Part shown: one piece after another, positions 36,166-45,318 of the stretch | Layout of the letters: every line of letters begins with the position of its first letter | Position numbering within the stretch: position 1 is the stretch's first letter | Assembly: GCA_016873295.1 (NCBI GenBank) | Contig: VGXM01000010.1 | Span: 24,023-88,022 of the forward strand | Source: Phycisphaerae bacterium | GTDB lineage: Bacteria; Planctomycetota; Phycisphaerae; Phycisphaerales; UBA1924 | Direction of reading: 5' to 3' | Length of the DNA: 64,000 bases | Made by a program: the position numbers and the translations under genes | Notes under the pieces: model-generated | Seen by the model: only the letters and a program-made list of their open reading frames with translations | The model's database searches: none | What the model was told of the DNA's origin: nothing

Positions 36166-36886
36166 GGCGCGAGTCGGAAGAACGTGCACCAAGGCGCCGG
36201 CGGGTGCCACGGGCGAGCCGCCTCGCGGATCGCCCGTGCCGGCGTCCGGACGGGCCTCGAACAGCCGCACGGGTCACGGGCGAAGCGCCCGATGACCCGT
36301 GGCACCCGGAGCGCTCCGTCCACGAACTTCCGACACACACCACTCGTCGTGCGAGTCGCAAGAACGCGCACCAAGGCGCCGCGGGTGCCACGGGCGAGCC
36401 GCCTTGCGGATCGCCCGTGCCGCCGTCAGGACGGGCCTCGAACAGCCGCACGGGTCATCGGGCGAAGCGCCCGATGACCCGTGGCACCCGGAGCGCTCCG
36501 TCCACGGACTTCCGACACACACCACTCGTCGTGCGAGTCGCAAGAACGCGCACCAAGGCGCCGCGGGTGCCACGGGCGAGCCGCCTTGCGGATCGCCCGT
36601 GCCGCCGTCAGGACGGGCCTCGAACAGCCGCACGGGTCATCGGGCGAAGCGCCCGATGACCCGTGGCACCCGGAGCGCTCCGTCCACGGACTTCCGACAC
36701 ACACCACTCGTCGTGCGAGTCGCAAGAACGCGCACCAAGGCGCCGCGGGTGCCACGGGCGAGCCGCCTTGCGGATCGCCCGTGCCGGCGTCAGGACGGGC
36801 CTCGAACAGCCGCACGGGTCACGGGCGAAGCGCCCGATGACCCGTGGCACCCGGAGCGCTCCGTCCACGGACTTCCGATTCGCGCC
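36166..36886. mobile_element. four-unit tandem MITE-like array
   Basis: Four head-to-tail units with an exact 182-bp period (anchors at 36181, 36363, 36545 and 36727). The outer ends carry the 15-bp inverted terminus GGCGCGAGTCGGAAG (36166-36180) and its one-mismatch complement (36872-36886). Internal junctions read CTTCCGACACACACC then a short spacer and GTGCGAGTCGCAAG. Units 2 and 3 are identical; units 1 and 4 share a one-base loss in the hairpin. Each unit keeps both long stems of the single copy at 24287-24471. Not a CRISPR array: no variable spacers. Confidence 0.85.
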
Positions 36887-36887
36887 G

Positions 36888-38159
36888 CTAGCGCTGGATG
36901 GGCAGGAAGTCGCGCTCGCGTCCCTCCGCCCAGGCGCGGAAGCGGGGCCAGAAGACCTCCTTGAGCAGGATCCGGGCGCACGCCGCCGCCGGGATCGCCA
37001 GCAGCAGCCCGTAGAACCCCGCCAGCACGCCGCCCGCGATGGAGGCGAAGAGGATCATGGGCACGCTCATGTCCGTGGCCTTGCCCTGGATCGAGGGCGT
37101 CAGCACGTAGTCGTCCATGACCTGCGACACCGCCTGCATCAGCACCGGGCCGGCGATGATCCACCACCACTCGCCCCGGAACCCGCCCGCCGGGTCCAGG
37201 GCCATCATGAGCATGGCGACGGGCATGCCCAGGGCCGCCGCGAAGGGCGCCAGCGTCAGCACCCCGACCAGCGGCCCGACGATCAGCGGCGCCGGCACGC
37301 CGATCAGCCAGTACCCGAAGGTGAAGAGCACGATCTGGCAGGCGCAGATCGTCAGCCGGCCGCGCACGAAGGCGGCGATGACCCGGTCCATCTTGCGGAT
37401 CAGCTCGATCGTGCGCCCCTTGCGCCGCTCCGGGATCAGGCTCCCCCAGAACGCCAGCACCTTCCCCCACCCCGTGCAGAAGAAGTAGAAGAAGAACGCC
37501 GTGAGCACCGCCCCGAAGGCGATCTGCCCCAGCGCGCCCGTGAAGCGCAGGATCCACGAGAAGGCGTCGGCGCCGGCCTGGACGGCCCTCCTGGCGATCG
37601 TGTCGGTGTTGGCCCGCAGGTAGTCGACGAAGCGGACGGCGGCCAGGGCCCAGGGCGACGGGGGCGCGGGGGCCTGGGCCCCCGAGCGCTGCGCCTCCAG
37701 CGAACGGCGCTGGTCGATGAGCCAGTCCCGGGCCGGCTGCCACCCGCCCGGGAGCTGCCCGCGCAGCCCCGGGTCGTCGGGCGATTCGAGGCTGCGGATG
37801 AGCGTCTGCACGTTCCCGGCCTGGGACTGCACGTAGCTGGCCCCCTGCACCACGCCGAACCCCAGCCCCACGGTCGCGGGCACCACGATGAGGGCCCCGC
37901 TGAGCACGATGATCCCCGCGGCGGCGAAGGGGCGGTTGATCCGCCCCGTGCGCGTGAGCGCGCACACGACGGGCTCGAAGAGGTAGGCCAGGAGCATCGC
38001 CAGCAGGATGGGCACGGTGACGACGCTGAGGCGGTAGCCCAGGTACAGGACGCCGCACACCGCGAGGATCGCCAGGGCGTCGCGCACCGGCTGGATCTGC
38101 CAGACGTGCAGGCTGCGCCAGTCGGTGCCTGGTTTGGGGCGTGCCCCGCCGGGGTTCAT
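36888..38159 (-). CDS. AI-2E family transporter (PerM/YdiK type)
   Basis: A 423-aa polytopic protein with about eight membrane helices, beginning AILAVCGVLYLGYRLSVVTV and a Gly-rich later helix. The PerM-type signature is in the last third, with the pattern GPLVGVLTLAPFAAALGMPVA and VVPLVA-like repeats replaced by LTPSIQGKATDMSVPMILF, then GVLAGFYGLLLAIPAAA. Such proteins are exporters or ion-coupled carriers of unclear substrate. Its stop codon lies one base beyond the MITE array, so the array may be the gene's terminator region. The start is 44 bp after the Minf_1886 gene. Confidence 0.9.
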   Translation of the reverse strand: MNPGGARPKPGTDWRSLHVWQIQPVRDALAILAVCGVLYLGYRLSVVTVPILLAMLLAYLFEPVVCALTRTGRINRPFAAAGIIVLSGALIVVPATVGLGFGVVQGASYVQSQAGNVQTLIRSLESPDDPGLRGQLPGGWQPARDWLIDQRRSLEAQRSGAQAPAPPSPWALAAVRFVDYLRANTDTIARRAVQAGADAFSWILRFTGALGQIAFGAVLTAFFFYFFCTGWGKVLAFWGSLIPERRKGRTIELIRKMDRVIAAFVRGRLTICACQIVLFTFGYWLIGVPAPLIVGPLVGVLTLAPFAAALGMPVAMLMMALDPAGGFRGEWWWIIAGPVLMQAVSQVMDDYVLTPSIQGKATDMSVPMILFASIAGGVLAGFYGLLLAIPAAACARILLKEVFWPRFRAWAEGRERDFLPIQR

Positions 38160-38203
38160 TCGGGGGGAAGACTACCACGCCGGCGTGGGGGCGGCGCGGC
38201 GTG

Positions 38204-38584
38204 TCAGGCCTCGACGGACGAGAACGCCTCGTGGAAGTCGTAGACGGCGCGGAAGTCGTCGAGGGAGTCCTCGTCGGTCTTGCGCAGGAGGCCGGCGTCG
38301 ATGAGGGCGAAGACCATGGCGCCGAAGTCGTCGGTCTTGTGGATGCCCCAGCGCCCCAGCACGGTGCGGGCCAGCATCCCGTACCGGCGGAGGGCGAAGT
38401 CGCGGAGCCCCAGGCAGAGCTGCTGCCCGGAGACGTGCCGGCTCTCCTCCGCCGCCGACTCCCCCTCCCCGTGCACCGTCGCGACGGTGTGGGCCAGCCC
38501 CTGGCGCACGAACTCGTAGGCCTGGAGGGGGTAGGGCCCGGCCTTGCTGAGGATCTCGCGGATTTCCTTGGGCGAATGTGCCAC
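38204..38584 (-). CDS. Minf_1886 family protein
   Basis: A 126-aa protein. Conserved blocks are Y-x-L-Q-A-Y-E-F-V near the start, HVSGQQLCLGLRDFALRRYG, RWGIHKTDDFGAMVFALIDA and KTDEDSLDDFRAVYDF, which I recognise as the Minf_1886 family of Planctomycetes and Verrucomicrobia, of unknown role. I prefer the GTG at 38584, which has CGGAG upstream; an ATG at 38620 adds 12 residues not seen in the family. Confidence 0.8.
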   Translation of the reverse strand: MAHSPKEIREILSKAGPYPLQAYEFVRQGLAHTVATVHGEGESAAEESRHVSGQQLCLGLRDFALRRYGMLARTVLGRWGIHKTDDFGAMVFALIDAGLLRKTDEDSLDDFRAVYDFHEAFSSVEA

Positions 38585-38679
38585 GGTCGGCTCCGGTGCT
38601 TGGGAACATCGTATCGGCATCGGCCCGGGATGCGCAATGAATCTGCGGGACGGGGCCCGGCGGGGTCCTCACAGGATCC

Positions 38680-39288
38680 TCACGGGCGGGCCCGGCTGAC
38701 GTGCGGATTCGTGCGCAGGAACCAGCGGAGGGGCCGGGTGGCCCATTCGTGGGCCGAGCCGACGCCGATGCGGGCGGAGCGCCCGACGGGCCCGGGCAGG
38801 AAGCCGGGCGGGGGGGGTTCGAGGTGGACGCGGTCGGAGCGCGTGAGGTCCTCGCCGTCGAGGGCGCGGTCGATGCCGAGGGCTTGGCAGAGGCGGGCCG
38901 GTCCCGAGCAGAGGTCGACGCCGTCGCGCCCGCCCCGGGCGCGGCGCATGGCGTCGACCCCGTCGAGGGGGGCCAGGGCGCGCACGAGGACGGCTTGGGG
39001 GTCGCCCTCGGCGGCGCAGACGACGTTGCAGCAGAAGTGCATGCCGTAGGTGAAGTAGACGTAGAGGGTGCCCGGTCGGGCGTACATGGACTCGTTGCGC
39101 GGCGTGCGTCGCCCGCCGAAGGCGTGGGAGGCGCGGTCGCGGACGCCCAGGTAGGCCTCGCTCTCGACGATCACGCCGGCGCGGCGGCGCCCGCCGACGG
39201 TGCGGACCAGGACGCAGCCGAGCAGTCGGCGGGCGAGGGTGGCGGCGCCGAGGGCGAAGAAGGGGCGATCGAGGCGGGGGGTGGCCAT
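38680..39288 (-). CDS. 3-methyladenine DNA glycosylase (MPG/AAG family)
   Basis: A 202-aa base-excision enzyme that removes alkylated purines. The AAG fold shows LGCVLVRTVGGRRRAGVIVE, ESEAYLG, the catalytic-site region HAFGGRRTPRNESMYARPG, YVYFTYGMHFCCNVV and the substrate loop in LCSGPARLCQALGI. It differs from AlkA and Tag. The ATG is three bases before the ccsA stop, so the gene is coupled to the cytochrome maturation operon. Confidence 0.92.
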   Translation of the reverse strand: MATPRLDRPFFALGAATLARRLLGCVLVRTVGGRRRAGVIVESEAYLGVRDRASHAFGGRRTPRNESMYARPGTLYVYFTYGMHFCCNVVCAAEGDPQAVLVRALAPLDGVDAMRRARGGRDGVDLCSGPARLCQALGIDRALDGEDLTRSDRVHLEPPPPGFLPGPVGRSARIGVGSAHEWATRPLRWFLRTNPHVSRARP

Positions 39289-39290
39289 GG

Positions 39291-41018
39291 TCAGGCGTAG
39301 GCGTGCAGCCCCGGCAGGAGGAGGTTGACGCCGAAGTAGGTCCAGAGCATCACGAAGAACCCGATGAGGCTGAGCCAGGCGGTGACCAGCCCGCGGTGGC
39401 GCCCGGCGCCGACGCGCACGTGGACGACGATGAGGTACACGATCCAGGTGATGAGGGCCCAGGTCTCCTTGGGGTCGAAGGCCCACCAGCGCCCCCAGGA
39501 ATGGTCGGCCCACCAGGCGCCCAGGAGGATCCCCACCCCCAGGGTCCAGAAGGCCAACTGGAGGATCGTCATGTGGGCCCGGTCGAGGTCCGCGAGTGTG
39601 CGCTCGCGACCGGCCGGGGCGTGGTCGTCGTCGGCGAGGGCGGCTTGGGCGATGGGAACGGTCCGCCCCTTGCCGAGGTAGTGCGCGCCCAGGTAGAAGA
39701 GCGCGATGATGAAGCCGAGGGTGATCAGGCCGTAGGAGACCAGGACCGTGGTGACGTGGTACTTGAGGAGGACGCTGGTGTTGAGAATGGCGGCCTCGCG
39801 CTCGATGCTGACGCCGGGGATCCCGGCTTGGGTGGCGGCGAGGAGGGCGAGGAAGCCCATGCCGGCGGCGGCGGCCCCGAAGATCCACTGGCGCCGCGCC
39901 GCCGCCAGGGCCAGCCCCACGACGGCGCCGAAGAGACTCAGCCCGGTCATCGACTCGAACTGGTTCTGGATGGCGAAGCGCTCGGCGATGAGGCATCGGG
40001 TGGTGAACCCGAAGGCGTGCAGGGCGATGGCGAGGGAGAGGAGGGCGACGCCCACGGCGATGAGCCAGCGGCGCTCGGTGCCGAACGCGAGCATCATGGC
40101 CAGCAGCGCGACGAAGTAGGCGTACGCGCCCCACTCGAAGGCGTTGGAGCGGTTGTAGGCCATCTCCAGCCCGCGCCGCGTGGTCGGGTAGACCTCCGCG
40201 TTGAGGGCGGGGAGGGCCGACGCCAGGAGGCGGACCTGCTCGTTGACCCCCGCGGCGTCGCCGGCCCGCCAGGCCTGTCCCATGGCGAGGAGGGCGGCGC
40301 GGACGGGGTGGGCCGGCTCGAGCTCGCTGACGTGCTTCCAAGGGAGGTCGGCCCGCGCCGGCGCCACCAGGCGCAGGTTCCGGGGGCTGCCGTCCCAGAT
40401 GCGGATGGCCTGGTCGGCGCGCCCCAGGGCCTCGCGGTACGCCGGCTCGTTCATGTGGTCGGTGGCGATCGCCTGCGAGTGCCGCGCGTACATGGCGGGG
40501 GAGATGCGCAGCAGCATGAGCCAGCGCCGCCGCTCGCCCTCGTCGGCGATGGAGCGCTCGACGAACTCGCGCCGCAGGGGCAGGTAGCCCACGGCGATGA
40601 GGGGCTTGTTGGCGTAGAAGCCCGGGTCGATGGTCAGGTCGACGAACGTGAAGAGCGGGTCGAACCGGACCTTCTTCCCGCCGAGGGGCTCGACGTAGTC
40701 GCGCCGCCCGGCGACCTCGCGCACCGTCTCCCGCGCCAGCGTGTCGAGGATCTTGACGCGACCGTTGTGGAACACGGCCAGGTCGCGCAGGGGCGACAGG
40801 TCGACGGCGTCAGCCAGGGCGAGCTTGGCCCGCGTCTGCTCGGGCGTGCCCTCCACGGGGGGCGCGGGGGCGCCGAAGGGGTTGGCGGCGTCGATGTCGG
40901 CGACCATCCTGGTCGCCGGGTGCGCGTTGCCGTCGGGCGCGGTGACCTGGGCGGGCGCCGGCGCCGCGCCCAGCGCGAGCGCCGCGGCGAGCGCGAGGAG
41001 CGGTCGGGCGATGGTCAT
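39291..41018 (-). CDS. ccsA: cytochrome c biogenesis protein CcsA (with secreted N-terminal domain)
   Basis: A 575-aa protein. Residues 1-270 are a signal peptide plus a periplasmic domain, unusual for CcsA. From about residue 275 there are eight membrane helices with the heme-handling WWAFDPKETWALITW motif, the histidines for heme on flanking helices and the end FVMLWTYFGVNLLLPGLHAY. Together with ResB it moves heme to apocytochromes c (system II). Its ATG overlaps the resB stop by four bases. Confidence 0.92.
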   Translation of the reverse strand: MTIARPLLALAAALALGAAPAPAQVTAPDGNAHPATRMVADIDAANPFGAPAPPVEGTPEQTRAKLALADAVDLSPLRDLAVFHNGRVKILDTLARETVREVAGRRDYVEPLGGKKVRFDPLFTFVDLTIDPGFYANKPLIAVGYLPLRREFVERSIADEGERRRWLMLLRISPAMYARHSQAIATDHMNEPAYREALGRADQAIRIWDGSPRNLRLVAPARADLPWKHVSELEPAHPVRAALLAMGQAWRAGDAAGVNEQVRLLASALPALNAEVYPTTRRGLEMAYNRSNAFEWGAYAYFVALLAMMLAFGTERRWLIAVGVALLSLAIALHAFGFTTRCLIAERFAIQNQFESMTGLSLFGAVVGLALAAARRQWIFGAAAAGMGFLALLAATQAGIPGVSIEREAAILNTSVLLKYHVTTVLVSYGLITLGFIIALFYLGAHYLGKGRTVPIAQAALADDDHAPAGRERTLADLDRAHMTILQLAFWTLGVGILLGAWWADHSWGRWWAFDPKETWALITWIVYLIVVHVRVGAGRHRGLVTAWLSLIGFFVMLWTYFGVNLLLPGLHAYA

Positions 41019-43609
41019 GGGGAGACCTCGGAGAGCTGGTTCGCGGGGCGGGTCGTGGCGGGGGCCGCGGCGGCCTCGGCCCGGAGTCGGGCCTGGATCG
41101 TCCGCTTCCGTCGGCGGAGGAGGTAGGGCTTGAAGTAGAACGCCCAGGGGATCCCCACGCCCATCAGGATGCCCCCCAGGGCGATGGCGTGGATGCCGGG
41201 GTTGTTGCCCACGCCCAGGATGGTGAAGCGGACGAAGGGGCGCGGGAGGAGCCCGGCGTCGGCCTGGGCCTGGGTGTCCTGCCAGCCCTGGGCGTCCCAC
41301 CCGGCCTGGCTGAACTTGAACTGGGCGGGGTTGAGGCCCGCGGCGAGCCGGCGCGCCATGTTGCCGAGCCAGGCGCGATCGTCGCGCCAGTGAAACGGCG
41401 CCGTGAGCGGGGCGTTGAGGCGGGTCACGTGCTCGTAGGGCTCGAATGAGGCCTTGCCCGTCGGATCGACGCGGAGGAGCGACTGGTAGTCGCGCGGGGC
41501 CCCGCGGTGGTCGTAGCTGACCATCTCGAAGCCGACCAGGCGCAGCTCGAACTCCGGCATGCGGTACTGGCGCCGACCGAACGCGAGCGAGAGGCGCCGC
41601 CCGTCGGGCAGCACGACCTGGCGCCGGAGCTCGGGGCCCAGCTCCAGGTACTTGGCGAAGGGCAGCCAGACCACGCGGGCAATGCCCGGGTGCCGGTCCG
41701 ACGTGACCTCGACGGCGAGCATGGCGCGGTCGTGCGTGCCGATGAAGCGCCGCTCGCGCTCGCCCTCCTCGACCGGGCGGGGGCGGGCGAAGCGCTCGCT
41801 GTGTTCCCAGCGCTCCGTGAGCCGCACGTCGACCATGGGCACGACCTCGCCCAGGAACAGGCGCGAGGGGTCGGCGGGGTCGGCGGGCACCGGGTCGACG
41901 ACGCGCACGGGCAGGCGGGGCTGGCGCACCACGGCCCGCACCGAGCCGTCGCCCCGCTCGTCGAACGTGATTCGGAGCTGCGTGGCGTCGACGTACCAGA
42001 CGCGGAGGGCGGGGTCGGCGGGGCGGCGCGTGCGGCCCTGCTCGTCGGGGCGGTCGAGCAGGTCCTGGGCGATCTCGGGGAAGCGCTCGTAGACCCAGCG
42101 GTCGTAGGCCCGGCCCGAGGGCTCGGTGACCCGCAGCACGAGCATGGGGCTGTCGGCGCCGCGGTAGCCCTCGGTGACCAGCGGCATGGGCGAGCGCTTG
42201 TGGACCTCCTTGACCTCGATCGAGTACCCGCTGTCGCCGAGGCTCACCTTGGCGCCTTGGGCGACGCTGTAGGCGGCCCGGAACGCCGGGCGCGGCGCCG
42301 GCTCGAGCCGCTCGGGCAGTTCGGCGATGATCGCCCGCTCGGCGCCGGGGGGAATCTCGGAGGCGACGGCGGCCCAGCGGTCCTCCGGCATGCCCAGGGT
42401 CCACTCGACGCTGAGCACGCCGTTGTCCGCCACGCGGTCGCGGGGCGACGCGGGCGCGAAGTTGAACGCGAAGACCGGCCCGTCGGGCGCACGCCCCTGC
42501 TCGTCGGGCAGGCGGCTGATGAGGTGGACGATGCGGAGGGGGTTGAGGCGGGTCGCGGCGTCGATGGCCTTGATCTGGGCGACGCCGACGCGGACCCAGT
42601 CCTCGACGGGGTGCTCGGTGTCGGCGTAGGCGGCGTAGCCCACGACGCGGAAGCGCAGGTCGCCGTCGACCCGCCCCGCGCGCGGGCCCGGCACCGCCAG
42701 GCTCAGCCGCCGACCCTCGCGCGTGAGCCAGGGCAGGCGGGCGCCCCCGGCCTCCGACGCCGTGCGCCCCGGCGCGGCCGCGAGGTTGTAGTCGTTGTAC
42801 CGCGGGACTCCGCGGAGGGCCCGCTGCTCGGTCATGATGCCCTGCTGGACGAAGAGGGCCACGTCGGTGTTGTCGTAGAAGGCCTCCTGGGGCGGGCCGG
42901 GCTCCTGCGTGCCGGCCTGGTCGGGCTGCCCCGCGAAGAGGATGGTGTCGCCCTCGAGCTTCAGGCCGTTGTAGTAGACGCTGCCCAGCGCCAGCAGCAC
43001 GATCCCCGTGTGGACCATGAGCACGCCCAGGTTCGGGAAGGAGAACTCGATGCGCCGCACCGTCGCCGTGACCATGTTCGCGACGAACAAGAGCAGGACC
43101 AGGCGCAGAGGCCACCACGAGTAGAACTCCAGTTCGCTCATCTCCAGGGCGGGGAGGCGGCGGATGGTGGTCGCCTTGTAGGCCTCGACGGCGTCGGCGA
43201 AGAGCATGAGGCCCGTGCCGCGGGCCGGGTCGTAGTGCAGCGCGGGCCAGGCCAGCCTCAGCCACAGCGCCGCCGCCAACCCGCCCAGAAGCAGAACGCC
43301 CAGCATGTTCACGGCAAAGCGGGACCCGCGGGGCGCCTTGCGAAGCAGCCCGAGGCTGACGAGCCATTGCAGCCCGACCCCCGCGGCGACCGCCAGGATC
43401 AACGTCAAGCCGTACAAGACGTATGTCGGGATGGAGATCAGCAGCCCCAGGGGCACGCTCGCCAGCACGCCGTACATCGCGACGCACGTGAGCAGGATCA
43501 CCGCCAGCGTGATGGAACTGAAGGCGCGGAGGACGAACCGCGCGGGACGCAGCCTCCCCGTGAGGTGTTCCTCGTCCCATCGCTTGCTGCGCTGCCACTT
43601 GGCGCTCAT
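41015..43609 (-). CDS. resB: ResB-like cytochrome c biogenesis protein
   Basis: An 864-aa protein. Three membrane helices near the start (LAVILLTCVAMYGVLASVPLG and two more before about 215), a large periplasmic part of about 600 residues with no cysteine-rich motifs, and a final helix (AIALGGILMGVGIPWAFYF). This is the ResB layout of system II, but the periplasmic part is longer than in most homologues (about 450-550 aa total), fitting the long form seen with planctomycete CcsA. It is the first gene of the resB-ccsA-glycosylase set and has GGGGAGG upstream of the ATG at 43609. Confidence 0.85.
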   Translation of the reverse strand: MSAKWQRSKRWDEEHLTGRLRPARFVLRAFSSITLAVILLTCVAMYGVLASVPLGLLISIPTYVLYGLTLILAVAAGVGLQWLVSLGLLRKAPRGSRFAVNMLGVLLLGGLAAALWLRLAWPALHYDPARGTGLMLFADAVEAYKATTIRRLPALEMSELEFYSWWPLRLVLLLFVANMVTATVRRIEFSFPNLGVLMVHTGIVLLALGSVYYNGLKLEGDTILFAGQPDQAGTQEPGPPQEAFYDNTDVALFVQQGIMTEQRALRGVPRYNDYNLAAAPGRTASEAGGARLPWLTREGRRLSLAVPGPRAGRVDGDLRFRVVGYAAYADTEHPVEDWVRVGVAQIKAIDAATRLNPLRIVHLISRLPDEQGRAPDGPVFAFNFAPASPRDRVADNGVLSVEWTLGMPEDRWAAVASEIPPGAERAIIAELPERLEPAPRPAFRAAYSVAQGAKVSLGDSGYSIEVKEVHKRSPMPLVTEGYRGADSPMLVLRVTEPSGRAYDRWVYERFPEIAQDLLDRPDEQGRTRRPADPALRVWYVDATQLRITFDERGDGSVRAVVRQPRLPVRVVDPVPADPADPSRLFLGEVVPMVDVRLTERWEHSERFARPRPVEEGERERRFIGTHDRAMLAVEVTSDRHPGIARVVWLPFAKYLELGPELRRQVVLPDGRRLSLAFGRRQYRMPEFELRLVGFEMVSYDHRGAPRDYQSLLRVDPTGKASFEPYEHVTRLNAPLTAPFHWRDDRAWLGNMARRLAAGLNPAQFKFSQAGWDAQGWQDTQAQADAGLLPRPFVRFTILGVGNNPGIHAIALGGILMGVGIPWAFYFKPYLLRRRKRTIQARLRAEAAAAPATTRPANQLSEVSP

Positions 43610-43736
43610 GGATGCGGGCCCTCCCCGGGATTGGCCGCTGATCCTCGCGACCAGATGGCTCTCGAGTCGAGTTTAGCGCCGGTGCTCTCGCGGCATCCGT
43701 CCGCGGGCCCCAGCGTCTACGCCCTGACCCCGAGGC

Positions 43737-45134
43737 CTAAACCACCTCCACGAGCAACTTCGGAGGGGTGCCGGCGTCCAGCACGGCGGCCAGCGCCGAA
43801 CCGCCGCCCGCCACCGGAGCTCCGACCTCGACCGCAACGATGCCGCGGGGCTCCGCCCCCGCCGTCAGCTCGAACTCCTCGGGCGGCAGCCCGAGCGCGC
43901 GGGCCGCGGTCGTGGTCGCCATGGCGAGCAGCACGTCGGGCGCTGTGCCGTCGCGACGCCGCAGCAACCGCATCTCGTCCAGCGTCGAGATCCGCCCGGT
44001 CGCGCCGTCGGTCGAGCCCGGCGGCAGGTTGATCGCCGAGTCCGTCCCCAGCGCGACCGGTACGCCGGCCGCCATCAGTCGGCGGTAAGGGTGGGGCCCG
44101 AACCGCTCGACGTGCCGGAAGTACTCCGAGGCCCGCGGGCAGTAGACCACCACGAGCCCGAGCCGCTCCGAGAGCCCGGCCAGCGCTTCGAGGTCCCGCT
44201 CGGAGGCGTCGTTGACGTGGACGGCGGCGAGGGCCGGAGGCCGGGGCGAGTCGGCCCAGGCGCGGGCGAGGTGGGCGACGGGCGTGGCGCTGGCGCCGAA
44301 GGCCCCGTCGAGCGCGGGGGACCAGATTCCGGCGTCCTCGAGGAACCGACGGAAGGGTCCATCACCGGCGGCGACCACGCGGTGCTCCTCGGGCGACTCG
44401 GCCAGGTGGATCGAGAGCGGCAGGGCCAGGCGGGCCGCCGTGTCCATGGCCCAGGCGAGCCCGGCGGGTGAGACAGTGTAGGGGGCGTGCGGCTGCAGCC
44501 CGAGGCGCACCCCGCCCCGGGTCCGCTCCCCCGCCTCCGCGATGGCCCGTTCCGTCGCTTGAATCCCGGGCTCCTCCCTCGTGCCGATCGCGAAGAACTC
44601 GAGGTACGACACGCCGACGAGCGGGCTGGCCGCGAGCGCCTCCCAGGCTTCGAGCCGCGGCCCGCCGACCGCGCCCGCGACGTCTCCCACCGCGACCACG
44701 CCCCCCGCCAGCGCGAGGTCCACGCCGCGGGCCACGGACGCCCGGATCGCCCCACCGTCGGCAAGCCGCGCCGACCGCACCATCCGGATCCAGCCCACGA
44801 AGCCCGCGGCGGCGTCGAAGGGCCGCGGGCCGACGTGGGTCAGGTCCAGGTGCGCGTGGGCGTTGACCAGCCCGGGGAGCAGCACGTGGCCGAGGAGGTC
44901 CAGGCGGGCGGCGCCCCCGGCCGCGGGGTGTCGATCCACCTCCGCCGCCGATCCGACCGCCAGCACCCGGACCCGGCGGGCGACGATGCGGTCGCGGTCG
45001 CGGCGGGCGCCGGTCAGTTCGAGCAGGAGGGCGTCGGCGGGTCGGGCCTCACCGGCGCCGGCGACGCCGCGGCATCGAATGAACACCGCCCCGTCCGCCG
45101 GTTGGATCGACCCTCGCGACGGGCGTGGATTCAT
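43737..45134 (-). CDS. amidohydrolase (ATZ/TRZ or aminofutalosine deaminase type)
   Basis: A 465-aa metal-dependent hydrolase. The metal ligands are NAHAHLDLTHV, the histidine in LQPHAPYTVS, IHLAESPEEHR and the aspartate in VALGTDSAINLPPGS, preceded by VVYCPRASEYFRH. The GL-x-PHAPYTVS and HLAE-x-PEE blocks are typical of aminofutalosine deaminase (MqnX) and chlorohydrolases; no menaquinone genes are adjacent to decide. It is convergent with nothing nearby and divergent from the OmpA gene. Confidence 0.85.
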   Translation of the reverse strand: MNPRPSRGSIQPADGAVFIRCRGVAGAGEARPADALLLELTGARRDRDRIVARRVRVLAVGSAAEVDRHPAAGGAARLDLLGHVLLPGLVNAHAHLDLTHVGPRPFDAAAGFVGWIRMVRSARLADGGAIRASVARGVDLALAGGVVAVGDVAGAVGGPRLEAWEALAASPLVGVSYLEFFAIGTREEPGIQATERAIAEAGERTRGGVRLGLQPHAPYTVSPAGLAWAMDTAARLALPLSIHLAESPEEHRVVAAGDGPFRRFLEDAGIWSPALDGAFGASATPVAHLARAWADSPRPPALAAVHVNDASERDLEALAGLSERLGLVVVYCPRASEYFRHVERFGPHPYRRLMAAGVPVALGTDSAINLPPGSTDGATGRISTLDEMRLLRRRDGTAPDVLLAMATTTAARALGLPPEEFELTAGAEPRGIVAVEVGAPVAGGGSALAAVLDAGTPPKLLVEVV

Positions 45135-45318
45135 GCCGGGCCGACCGCCTCTCCGATACCCCCCCCGGGCCGGGTCGGGCGATGAGAACCCTCGCCCACG
45201 CGGCCGGGGGGCGCCCGTCGCAGCATACGATGGTCCCGCCTGGGCGGCGTCGCGCCGGGCGTCGGTCGCGTGCGTTGCCCCGGGGCCGATCCACCTTCAG
45301 TCTCACCGGAGCCTGTCC

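Noticed and set aside
36166..36886. CRISPR or rRNA-like repeat
   Set aside because: Units are full-length copies of an element with terminal inverted repeats, with no variable spacers.
36102..36964. Long ORFs across the MITE array
   Set aside because: They are open in several frames on both strands because the 182-bp unit repeats, and they read the same translated repeat; there is no start signal or gene-like codon bias.
39291..43598. A single CcsA-ResB fusion of 1435 residues
   Set aside because: The upstream part is the shadow of resB in another frame; ccsA starts with its own signal peptide at 41018, overlapping the resB stop by four bases.
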